Source of the DNA: DASWRT01 sp036403035
GTDB taxonomy: Bacteria > Pseudomonadota > Alphaproteobacteria > ATCC43930 > CGMCC-115725
DNA length: 11,821 nt
Direction of reading: 5' to 3'
Assembly: GCA_036403035.1 (NCBI GenBank)
Contig: DASWRT010000273.1
Location: 1-11,821 of the forward strand
The notes beneath the pieces are model-generated. The model made no database searches, was not told the origin of the DNA, and worked only from the letters and a program-made list of their open reading frames with translations. Below, piece after piece: positions 1 to 5,687 of the stretch (positions are counted from its first letter, which is position 1; every line of letters starts with the position of its first letter). The position numbers and the translations under genes were made by a program.

Positions 1-1
1 C

Positions 2-301
2 GCCGCCGTGCCCGGCCTGCGGCGGAACGGCTCCGCGGAACACGGATTGCCGGGGTGCCTCAACGTCACCTTCCCCGGCGTCGACGCCGCCGACCTGCTG
101 CTCGACATGCCCGATGTCGCGCTCTCGACCGGGTCGGCGTGCAGTTCGGCGTCGCCCGGTCCTTCGCATGTCCTCTTGGCGATCGGGCTCAGTCCCGAGG
201 ACGCGCACGGCAGCGTGCGCTTCGGACTTGGCCGGGGCACGACGGAAAGCGAGATCGATCGGGTGGCGGCGCTGTTGTTTGAACGGTTGAAGACTTCTTG
301 A
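2..301 (+). CDS. Cysteine desulfurase, C-terminal part (5' end outside window)
   Basis: This is the last 99 codons of a PLP-dependent cysteine desulfurase (class V aminotransferase fold, NifS/IscS family), which takes sulfur from cysteine for Fe-S cluster or thio-cofactor synthesis. The frame is open to the left edge, so the gene begins outside. Seen directly: an NVTFPGVDAADLLL strand-helix segment, then TGSACSSASPGPSHVL, which carries the catalytic persulfide cysteine (codon at 140-142), then the conserved SVRFGLGRGTTESEID segment and the terminal helix. The short spacing around the cysteine (SACSSAS) matches the group I (IscS/NifS-like) loop rather than SufS. The lysine that binds PLP lies upstream and cannot be checked. 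Which branch it belongs to (IscS, NifS, or a tRNA-thiolation partner) cannot be settled from the tail alone. It ends in TGA and faces the next gene tail to tail. Confidence 0.93.
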   Translation, partial: AAVPGLRRNGSAEHGLPGCLNVTFPGVDAADLLLDMPDVALSTGSACSSASPGPSHVLLAIGLSPEDAHGSVRFGLGRGTTESEIDRVAALLFERLKTS

Positions 302-306
302 GTGAC

Positions 307-361
307 CCGGCATGCCGATGCGGGCGTCGTCGATCGCTCGGCGGCGGCATCGGCATACCGG
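307..361. terminator. Long inverted repeat between convergent genes, candidate bidirectional terminator
   Basis: CCGG-C-ATGCCGATGC (307-321) pairs with GCATCGGCAT-A-CCGG (347-361): 14 of 15 positions are complementary, with one C/A mismatch and a 25-nt GC-rich loop. It starts 6 nt after the cysteine desulfurase stop and ends 18 nt before the end of the facing gene, the expected place for a shared transcription stop. There is no T-tract on either strand, so it is not a canonical intrinsic terminator. It might instead block 3' exonucleases. Confidence 0.5.
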
Positions 362-379
362 CTGGAGATCAGCCTGGCG

Positions 380-742
380 TCAGCGCGGCGTACCCGCGAA
401 CAGCGCCGAGAAGCTGTCGTAATACACCGCGTTGCGGTCGGCACGCTGCGGACCCGGCATCCGGACCACGCCGTTCGGGTCGCGAACGGTTGCCCTGCCG
501 GCGTCGGGGTGCCGGGCCGCCCATGTCGCCTCGGTGACGTTGCCGGCATCACGGTCGGCCGGCTTGTAGGCGCCGGTATCAGCAGTCGTCGCGGCGACGC
601 CCGACGGCCCGCTCTCAATAACCTGCGACGAGCGCTCCAGTATTTCCGGCTTCTGATAAGCATTCGACTGCGCAAACGCAGGAACCACGACAGCCCCGCT
701 TAAAAAAGCGGCAGCAGCCAAAGTTTTGATCGATCTTGTCAT
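380..742 (-). CDS. Small exported protein of unknown function
   Basis: This encodes a 120-residue protein I do not recognise. Residues 1-24 look like a Sec signal peptide: a basic start (MTRSIK), a hydrophobic core (LAAAAFLSGAVVV) and the AXA-type site PAFA before QSN. The mature part, about 96 residues, is polar and probably periplasmic or secreted. It has no cysteines, no membrane segment and no repeat, and its C-terminal half contains a proline/arginine-rich segment (DPNGVVRMPGPQRADR) and ends NAVYYDSFSALFAGTPR. I chose the ATG at 742 because the signal peptide starts there and a purine-rich AGAGAAAG lies about 11 nt upstream. A TTG at 778 in the same frame would add 12 polar residues in front of the signal peptide and is less likely. 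It converges on the cysteine desulfurase and seems to be a single-gene unit. Confidence 0.65.
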   Translation of the reverse strand: MTRSIKTLAAAAFLSGAVVVPAFAQSNAYQKPEILERSSQVIESGPSGVAATTADTGAYKPADRDAGNVTEATWAARHPDAGRATVRDPNGVVRMPGPQRADRNAVYYDSFSALFAGTPR

Positions 743-840
743 CTGCTTGCACTTTCTCTGATCGGCGACCGAATTCAATCGGTCGGCGGACTACTTAAGA
801 GAAGCAGCCCGCACCGACATCTGGAGAAAGCCAGAGGCGA

Positions 841-876
841 TTACGTGCTCAATATTTGCATGCCATGCATACGTAA
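841..876. repeat. Overlapping palindromic elements
   Basis: TTACGT (841-846) is repeated inverted as ACGTAA (871-876). Between them lies a second inverted repeat, TGCATG-C-CATGCA (857-869). The two are not concentric (centres at about 858.5 and 863), so they are two separate dyads rather than one stem. They could be operator sites for a dimeric regulator. No gene start lies close enough to assign them. Confidence 0.35.
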
Positions 877-947
877 AGCACGACGCTCTGATTGGAACCG
901 AAATAGGTCCGTGCTTCAAGGAAGCTGCGTTCGGGCCGAACGGCGAC

Positions 948-974
948 GCGGAGGGGCGTGTTTATCCCCTCCGC
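948..974. repeat. Perfect 9-bp GC-rich hairpin
   Basis: GCGGAGGGG (948-956) and CCCCTCCGC (966-974) form a perfect 9-bp stem with a 9-nt loop (CGTGTTTAT). Outside it, CGGCGACG (941-948) matches inverted CGTCGCCG (987-994), which could extend the fold. No T-run follows on either strand, so a terminator is not supported. It may be an intergenic repeat or part of a structured RNA. Confidence 0.4.
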
Positions 975-1138
975 TCCCCAACGCCGTCGGTTCGGACGTC
1001 GCCGTATCAACGTCGGGGCACGTAGCATCCGGCTCGTCTGCTCGATAATGTCCGGGGTGGCGGTGACGATAGCGCCGACGTCACCGGTATCGCAGAACGG
1101 AACCGCGACGATTTGATGATGCTTGCAGCTACCAGACG

Positions 1139-1162
1139 GCGGGGCGGGAACGCCCCCGCTTT
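1139..1162 (+). terminator. Terminator-like hairpin ahead of the LctP gene
   Basis: GCGGGGCG (1139-1146), a GGAA tetraloop, and CGCCCCCGC (1151-1159, one bulged C) form a strong stem followed by only three T's (1160-1162). The shape resembles a weak intrinsic terminator on the plus strand, but no plus-strand gene ends before it. It would make sense only for transcripts reading into the LctP leader. Confidence 0.3.
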
Positions 1163-1172
1163 CGGCCACTTT

Positions 1173-1244
1173 ATGGACGGGCGCCGGCGGAGGAGCCGGC
1201 CCCTCCCCGGCATGGCGGCGCGGACGACGGCATGGGCGCGCTGA
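1173..1244 (+). CDS. Possible 23-codon leader ORF overlapping the LctP start
   Basis: An ATG at 1173 opens a 23-codon frame, rich in arginine, that stops with TGA at 1242-1244, 13 nt inside the LctP gene (start 1232). A second in-frame ATG at 1212 gives a 10-codon version. GGAGGAG at 1189-1195 is the only good Shine-Dalgarno-like sequence in the area, but it is about 16 nt before the ATG at 1212 and 36 nt before 1232. Such an overlap could couple translation of the permease to the leader. It may equally be chance, since short frames are common in DNA this GC-rich. Confidence 0.15.
   Translation: MDGRRRRSRPLPGMAARTTAWAR
1179..1203 (+). repeat. Hairpin with an SD-like loop in the LctP leader
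   Basis: GGG-C-GCCGGC (1179-1188) pairs with GCCGGC-CCC (1195-1203), with one bulged C. The 6-nt loop is GGAGGA (1189-1194), an anti-16S-like sequence shown on top of a GC stem, about 30 nt before the permease start. It may affect ribosome access to the leader, but this is only a structural observation. Confidence 0.3.
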
Positions 1245-2677
1245 TCGCCGTCGCTCCGGTCGTCGCCGTTATCCTGCTGATCGCGAGCGGCCGGGTCGGC
1301 GTGCTGGCGGCGGGATTGATCGGTTGGGGCTTGGCGGCTCTCGCCGCGGCTGCGCTCCTGCCGCCATCGCACCCGGCTCCCCATTTCGTCATCCTCGAAA
1401 GCCTCAGAGGAGCGTGGGTCGCATTCCAGGCCATCGCCGTGATCGTGGCCGGCATGTTCTTCTATCAGGTCCTGCGGCGGCAGGAGGCGGCGCTGTTCGA
1501 CGCCGAGACGCAGGCGACATTCTCCCACAGGCAGCTATGGGCCGCCTGCTTCCTGCTCGGACCCTTCGCAGAATCGGCGACCGGATTCGGCGTCGGCGCC
1601 ATCATCGCGCTTGCCGCATTGCTGCGCATGGGACTGACCGGCACGCCGGTCGCGATCCTCGCGCTTTACAGCCAGATGCTGGTGCCGTGGGGAGCGCTGG
1701 CGATCGGCACGCTGATCAGCGCGAAACTGGCAAATGTCCCGGAGGGACCGCTGGCGTTCGCCTCGGCGTGCCTCAGCGTGCCGCTGCTGGCCGGATACCT
1801 GGTGTTCTACTGGCGCCTGGCTGCCGCCGCCGGCCACCCGGTGCACCGGCAGCAGCGGTGGGACGACGTGATCTGGACAGGGCTGCTTGCCGTGGTGCTG
1901 GTCGCGGCGAGCGCCGTGCTTGCTCCCGAGGTCGACGTGATTGCGGCGGCGGGAGGGCTCCTCCTCCTGCGCTGGCTGCGCGACGAACGGCCGGACGCCG
2001 CCGCGCTGAAGCGGACGGTGATCGTGTCCGCGCCCTATGCCGCGCTTACCGTAGCGCTGATCGCGACCCGCACCATCCCGCCTGTCGGCAACACGCTGCG
2101 CTCGGTGCTGGTGCTCGCGCCGTTCCCGGATCTTGCGGGCTTTCCGATCCTCTACAACCCGAGCTTCTGGCTGGTCCTGGTGGCGGTGGGAGTCACGTGC
2201 GCGGCCGGACGGGCACGCGAGTTGCCGCAACTGGTCGGCGAGACGATGGTGGGCTCCTGGCGCCCGGTGGTGGTCACCCTAGCCTTCGTCGTGATGGCGC
2301 AACTGCTGGCGGAGGCCGGTGGCGCTCAACTCGTCGGGGATGCGCTCCGCGCCGCGCTCGGCGGTGCGGCGTTGCTGGCCGCCCCGGCGATGGGGGCGGG
2401 CGCCGGCTTCCTCACCGGCAGCATCACGGCGGCAGCCGGCATGATGATGCCGGCTCTGGTCTCGCTCGGCACCGGCGTCCCCTTGTGGCCGCTCGCGCTG
2501 CAAAACGTGGCGGCGGGCAACTTCACCCTGTTCTCCCCCGTCCGGGTTTCCAAGATCGTCGCCCTGGCTCAGCTGCCCGGAGGAGACGCGGAGATCTATC
2601 GCGCGGCCTGGCCAATCGGCGCCATGCTGCTCGGGCTGCTGATCGCGCAGGCGGCGGTGCTGCTCGCCCTGGGTTGA
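1232..2677 (+). CDS. Lactate permease (LctP) family transporter
   Basis: This encodes a 481-residue inner-membrane protein of the LctP family (TC 2.A.14), whose known members import L-lactate, D-lactate or glycolate with protons. Family marks seen: GPFAESATGFGVGA at residues 110-123, a second inverted-repeat-like segment GAGAGFLTGSITAAAGMMMP near residues 389-408, and NVAAGNFTLFSPVRV at 425-439. About 11-12 hydrophobic segments can be counted, the first right at the N-terminus. Characterised LctP proteins are about 530-560 residues, so this is a compact member. The N-terminal extension before the first helix is missing and loops are shorter. The ATG at 1232 is the only ATG in this frame before the first membrane segment, but it has no good Shine-Dalgarno sequence. 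Substrate is not certain: some compact relatives may carry other small carboxylates. It ends 27 bp from the convergent amidohydrolase gene. Confidence 0.88.
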   Translation: MGALIAVAPVVAVILLIASGRVGVLAAGLIGWGLAALAAAALLPPSHPAPHFVILESLRGAWVAFQAIAVIVAGMFFYQVLRRQEAALFDAETQATFSHRQLWAACFLLGPFAESATGFGVGAIIALAALLRMGLTGTPVAILALYSQMLVPWGALAIGTLISAKLANVPEGPLAFASACLSVPLLAGYLVFYWRLAAAAGHPVHRQQRWDDVIWTGLLAVVLVAASAVLAPEVDVIAAAGGLLLLRWLRDERPDAAALKRTVIVSAPYAALTVALIATRTIPPVGNTLRSVLVLAPFPDLAGFPILYNPSFWLVLVAVGVTCAAGRARELPQLVGETMVGSWRPVVVTLAFVVMAQLLAEAGGAQLVGDALRAALGGAALLAAPAMGAGAGFLTGSITAAAGMMMPALVSLGTGVPLWPLALQNVAAGNFTLFSPVRVSKIVALAQLPGGDAEIYRAAWPIGAMLLGLLIAQAAVLLALG

Positions 2678-2704
2678 CCGCGCGACCCGAGCCGCCCCCT
2701 CCCG

Positions 2705-4393
2705 TCAGGTGAACTCCCGCAGCAGGCGCCCCGGCCGCGCGCCGGACGCGAACGTGCCGGTCGCGTCCGCGACCTTGACGCCGTTGACCCAGACGCCGTG
2801 AACGCCGCGCGGCTCCGCCACCAGCCGCGACGCGCCGCCCGGCAGATCGTGGGCCCGGCGCTTGCGGCCACGGCCGACGGTCGCCGGATCGAACAGCAGC
2901 AGATCGGCCGCGCAGCCGGTCGCGATCCGGCCCCGGCCGGTGATCCCGAAGAGGGACGCAGTCTGTCCCGTCAGGCGCCGCACCGCCTCCTCCAACGACA
3001 TCACCTGACGGTCCCGCACCCAATGGCCGAGGAGGTGGAGGCCGAAATCGGCATCACACAGAAATGTCAGGTGTGCGCCAGCATCCGAGAGCGCGATGTG
3101 GTTGTCCGGATCGCGAAGCAGGCGGCCGACCGCCTCCTCGTCGGAGTTCTTCAGTTCCGCGGCAAACAGCGTTTCAAGATCCTCGGCGATCGCGAGGTCC
3201 AGCATCGCGTCGAGCGGCGGCTTGCCCTCGCGCCGCGCAAGCTCCTCGATGGTCATTCCTTCGAGATCGCGGTTCTCCGGACGCTTCGTCTCGACGACAC
3301 GAATTCGTGCCCACTCGCCGTTGAACAGGCGGTTGCCGACCGGCTCGGACAGATCCTTCCTCACCGCCTCGCGGAAGGACGGGGCGGCGTAGACCGCGGC
3401 AAGACCGCCTCGGGTCGCCTGCATCGCCGGACGCCAGGACTGCAAGCCCTCGAACACATAGGCCGAGACGAGCGTGAACTCCATCGTCAGAGGACAGCAC
3501 GAGACCTGGGGATAGAGGCGATGCCCTCGCTCGCGGGCGCGCCGCATCGCATCGACTTCGCCGAACACCGAATCGGGCAGAACCGAGTCATGCAGCATCG
3601 CCGCGACGACGATCGGGCGCCTCGCTTCGGCGGCGACCTCCTCAAGCGAAGCGATCGAGGTGACCGAACCTTTGGTCAGCATGAAGACGCCCCTGCCGGA
3701 TCCAGCCATCGCGGACGCAAGTCCGATGAACTCGCGCTGATCGGCGAGGCGCGACGGCATCGGTATTCCGCCTTCGCCGTTGTGCGGCTCGTTCGTCGAG
3801 GATGCGAAGCCGATCGCACCGGCGCTCATCGCGTCGCGGACGAGATCCTGCATCCGGGCGAGCTCACCGTCCGTCGCCGCGCGGCGCGATGCGTCCTCGC
3901 CCAGCACGAAGGTCCGGATCGACGAGTGTCCGACGAACGCCGCGACGTTCGGAACGAGCCCGCGCGCGTCGAGCATCGCCATGTAGTCCCGGAAACTTTC
4001 GAATTCCCAGGTGATGCCGCGGCGGAGAGCGTCCAGCGCCATGCCTTCCACCTGGGTCAGGTTCCGCATCGTCAGGTCGCGATGCTCCGGACGGCAGGGA
4101 GCGATCGTGAAGCCGCAATTGCCGATGACGACCGTCGTCACGCCGAGGGAGATCGACGGGTCGGCGTATGGATCCCAGGTGAGCTGCGCGTCGTAATGGG
4201 TATGCGCGTCGATGATGCCGGGCATCAGGGCGAGGTCTCCGGCATCGACGATTTCGCGGGCCGCAGAGCCGCCGCCGCCGGCCGTCTCGCTTCCATCCAC
4301 GATCCGCCCGTCACGGATGCCGATCGATCCCCGGCGCGGCGGCGCGCCGGAGCCGTCGAAAATGAGCGCGTCCTTGATGAGCGTGTCGAGCAT
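2705..4393 (-). CDS. Amidohydrolase, N-acyl-D-amino-acid deacylase family
   Basis: This encodes a 562-residue cytoplasmic metal-dependent hydrolase of the COG3653 (D-aminoacylase) type. The N-terminal beta-sandwich strand LIKDALIFDGSG is followed by the start of the TIM barrel with PGIIDAHTHYDAQ (H64 and H66, the HxH metal site), then GNCGF with C93, the cysteine that bridges zinc in D-aminoacylase, and SDAGAHL with the catalytic aspartate D437. The closing segment GRGRIATGCAADLLLFDP is typical. Unusually, the segments that hold the two other metal-binding histidines in D-aminoacylase read GRGVFMLTKGS (about 234-243) and VVAAMLHDS (about 262-270), so those His residues are absent or shifted. 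I recall a large subgroup of uncharacterised relatives like this, so the substrate should not be assumed to be an N-acyl-D-amino acid. The ATG at 4393 has GAGGAAA about 6 nt before it. It lies 170 bp downstream of the LysR gene on the same strand. Confidence 0.85.
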   Translation of the reverse strand: MLDTLIKDALIFDGSGAPPRRGSIGIRDGRIVDGSETAGGGGSAAREIVDAGDLALMPGIIDAHTHYDAQLTWDPYADPSISLGVTTVVIGNCGFTIAPCRPEHRDLTMRNLTQVEGMALDALRRGITWEFESFRDYMAMLDARGLVPNVAAFVGHSSIRTFVLGEDASRRAATDGELARMQDLVRDAMSAGAIGFASSTNEPHNGEGGIPMPSRLADQREFIGLASAMAGSGRGVFMLTKGSVTSIASLEEVAAEARRPIVVAAMLHDSVLPDSVFGEVDAMRRARERGHRLYPQVSCCPLTMEFTLVSAYVFEGLQSWRPAMQATRGGLAAVYAAPSFREAVRKDLSEPVGNRLFNGEWARIRVVETKRPENRDLEGMTIEELARREGKPPLDAMLDLAIAEDLETLFAAELKNSDEEAVGRLLRDPDNHIALSDAGAHLTFLCDADFGLHLLGHWVRDRQVMSLEEAVRRLTGQTASLFGITGRGRIATGCAADLLLFDPATVGRGRKRRAHDLPGGASRLVAEPRGVHGVWVNGVKVADATGTFASGARPGRLLREFT

Positions 4394-4508
4394 CGCCGTT
4401 TCCTCGCTGTCCCGGACTAATGACGCAGTCGGGCATGTTTTCTTTATCCGCATCGGGAGCGGCCGTCGCAGCGAACAGGCGCTTTTCCGACGGAGCATTC
4501 CTTCCCGT

Positions 4509-4541
4509 GCCGGCCATTTGACCGGCCGATGCGGCTTTTTT
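4509..4541. repeat. Small inverted repeat and T-run in the LysR-amidohydrolase gap
   Basis: GCCGG (4509-4513) and CCGGC (4522-4526) form a short stem, with six T's at 4536-4541 on the plus strand. Read on the minus strand, where both flanking genes lie, the run becomes A's before the stem, so it is not a terminator for the LysR gene. No plus-strand gene ends here. The rest of the 170-bp gap (4394-4563) shows an AT-richer patch at about 4434-4450 that might hold a promoter for the amidohydrolase, but no clear -35/-10 pair. Confidence 0.2.
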
Positions 4542-4563
4542 CAACGCGAACACGAAAAGGATT

Positions 4564-5496
4564 TCACGCGTGGGAAAATGCCGACGCTGAAACAGGACCG
4601 TCGGCGAGCGCGGCGGCGCCGTGTTCCGCGACGAAGTCGGTGAAGGCGCGCACTTTCGCGGCGAGGAAGCGGCGGTGCGGATAGAGCGCGGCGAGCGTCA
4701 CCGGTTCCGGCAGGTGGTCCGGCAGGATCTGATGCAGCGCACCGGTCCGCAGATGGCCGGCAACCTCCCAGACCGGCTTCATCACGACGCCGAGCCCGTC
4801 CAATGCCCAGCGCGTCAGCACGTCGCCGTCATCGGAATCCATCGCGCCGGACACCGCGAGCTTCACCCTCCCGTCCGGGCCGTTCAGCGTCCACTGGAAC
4901 TGCTGCGAGCCGGGGAAGCGCAGCATCAGGCAATGATGACGCAGCAGGTCCTCCGGCGCCGCGGGCGTGCCCTGTGCGGCGAGGTACGACGGCGCGGCGC
5001 AGAGGATGCGCGGGCACTCGGCGATCTTGCGCACGGTCAGACTGGAATCCTGGAGCACCGCCATGCGGATCGCGACGTCGACGCCGTCCTGCAGCAGATC
5101 GACCAGCCGGTCGGTCAGCCCCAGCCGCACCTCGACATGCGGGAAGCGGGCGCGGAAGGCAGGCACCAGCGGCGCCACGACGCGCCGGCCGAAGCCGACC
5201 GGCGCCGTCACCCGGAGATGCCCCCTGGGCGCGCCGCCCGCGGCGGCGATGCTGCTCTCGGCGCGCTCGACCGCGCGCAGCACCTCGCGGCACTCCTCGA
5301 AGAAGACCTCGCCCTCCTCGGTCATCTGAAGCTGGCGGGTCGTGCGGTTGAGCAGCCGCGCCCCGACATGGTTCTCAAGTTGCTGGATGCGGTGGCTGAC
5401 GACGGCCGGCGACAGGCGCAGATGGCGTCCCGCCGCGGAGAAGCTGCCCAACTCCACGACGCGGACGAACACCTGCATGTTTTCGAGAACCGCCAC
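4564..5496 (-). CDS. LysR-family transcriptional regulator
   Basis: This encodes a 310-residue DNA-binding regulator of normal LysR length. The winged helix-turn-helix spans roughly residues 3-62 (FVRVVELGSFSAAGRHL, then SPAVVSHRIQQLENHVGARL and NRTTRQLQMTEEG). The effector-binding domain runs from about 92 (GHLRVTAPVGFGRRVVAPLV) to about 297, followed by a short alanine-rich tail. The start is GTG, supported by AGGAGGT 8 nt upstream. The frame has no better ATG: the internal Met at residue 7 would cut into the first helix. It is divergent from puuD and upstream of the amidohydrolase on the same strand, so it may control either or both, and probably itself. The pattern resembles the large LysR clade with DNA motif FxxVVExGSFSAA, whose members mostly have no known effector. 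Urate or an acyl-amino acid would be a guess. Confidence 0.95.
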   Translation of the reverse strand: MAVLENMQVFVRVVELGSFSAAGRHLRLSPAVVSHRIQQLENHVGARLLNRTTRQLQMTEEGEVFFEECREVLRAVERAESSIAAAGGAPRGHLRVTAPVGFGRRVVAPLVPAFRARFPHVEVRLGLTDRLVDLLQDGVDVAIRMAVLQDSSLTVRKIAECPRILCAAPSYLAAQGTPAAPEDLLRHHCLMLRFPGSQQFQWTLNGPDGRVKLAVSGAMDSDDGDVLTRWALDGLGVVMKPVWEVAGHLRTGALHQILPDHLPEPVTLAALYPHRRFLAAKVRAFTDFVAEHGAAALADGPVSASAFSHA

Positions 5497-5519
5497 GGCC
5501 GCCGACCTCCTGGCACGGA

Positions 5520-5548
5520 ATTATAAAACCGGATTTGAAAGTATTCAC
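5520..5548 (-). promoter_or_regulatory. Predicted sigma-70 promoter of the LysR gene
   Basis: On the minus strand a perfect -10 TATAAT (5525 down to 5520) lies 17 nt after a weak -35 GTGAAT (5548 down to 5543), which keeps only the TGA core. Transcription would start near 5513, giving a short leader of about 17 nt that just includes the AGGAGGT ribosome site. This is the most AT-rich spot in the intergenic gap. Confidence 0.55.
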
Positions 5549-5562
5549 GATTAAACCGGATT
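5526..5562. promoter_or_regulatory. Pair of AAACCGGATT direct repeats, candidate operator
   Basis: The 10-mer AAACCGGATT occurs at 5526-5535 and again at 5553-5562, 27 bp apart start to start (about 2.5 helical turns). The first copy lies in the spacer between the predicted -10 and -35 of the LysR gene and the second just upstream of the -35. That position suits a regulator site, either for LysR autoregulation or for control of puuD. Direct repeats are less typical for LysR proteins than T-N11-A dyads, so the bound protein is unknown. Confidence 0.4.
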
Positions 5563-5595
5563 GCCGAAGAATGGCGGAGCGCGAGACTTTCGGAG

Positions 5596-5658
5596 CATCC
5601 CCCTCGCCCCTCGGGGAGAGGGAGAGGCCCATGCCTTGCATGGGAGGGTGAGGGGATG
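5596..5658. repeat. REP-like intergenic palindrome upstream of puuD
   Basis: Outer arms CATCCCCCTCGCCC (5596-5609) and GGGTGAGGGGATG (5646-5658, GGGTG starting at 5646) are complementary with one bulge and one G/T-type difference. Inside, CCCCTCGGGG (5607-5616) is self-complementary and CCCATGC-CTT-GCATGGG (5628-5644) is a perfect 7-bp hairpin. The CCCTCGCCCC...GGGGAGAGGG core resembles dispersed intergenic palindromes common in alphaproteobacteria. It lies between the LysR promoter and puuD, so it is within the puuD leader if that gene's promoter is upstream. Confidence 0.6.
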
Positions 5659-5687
5659 TCTAGGGAGCGGCACTACAGGGGCGCGCG

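Larger units (their letters stand above)
743..1231. other. 489-bp gene-poor region with several inverted repeats
   Basis: No convincing gene is seen on either strand. Open frames here (845-1048 on plus, 849-1169 on minus) have no recognisable product and no clear ribosome binding site. The left part (about 790-910) is visibly less GC-rich than the rest of the window. The region must hold the promoter of the small exported protein (reading left) and of the LctP permease (reading right), but I could not pick a persuasive -35/-10 pair for either. A short hairpin, TCTGG-AGAAAG-CCAGA, sits at 820-835. Other inverted repeats are listed separately. Confidence 0.5.

Noticed and set aside
849..1169. 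A 106-residue minus-strand frame in the gap before LctP
   Set aside because: It starts with GTG without a ribosome site, crosses two strong hairpins, and has no recognisable family. It could be a gene remnant but nothing supports that.
2798..4420. A 540-codon plus-strand open frame opposite the amidohydrolase
   Set aside because: Composition is that of an antisense shadow (Arg, His, Gln rich), and the minus strand has the full amidohydrolase motif set.
4509..4541. Intrinsic terminator between the LysR and amidohydrolase genes
   Set aside because: The T-run lies on the wrong strand for both genes and the stem is only 5 bp.
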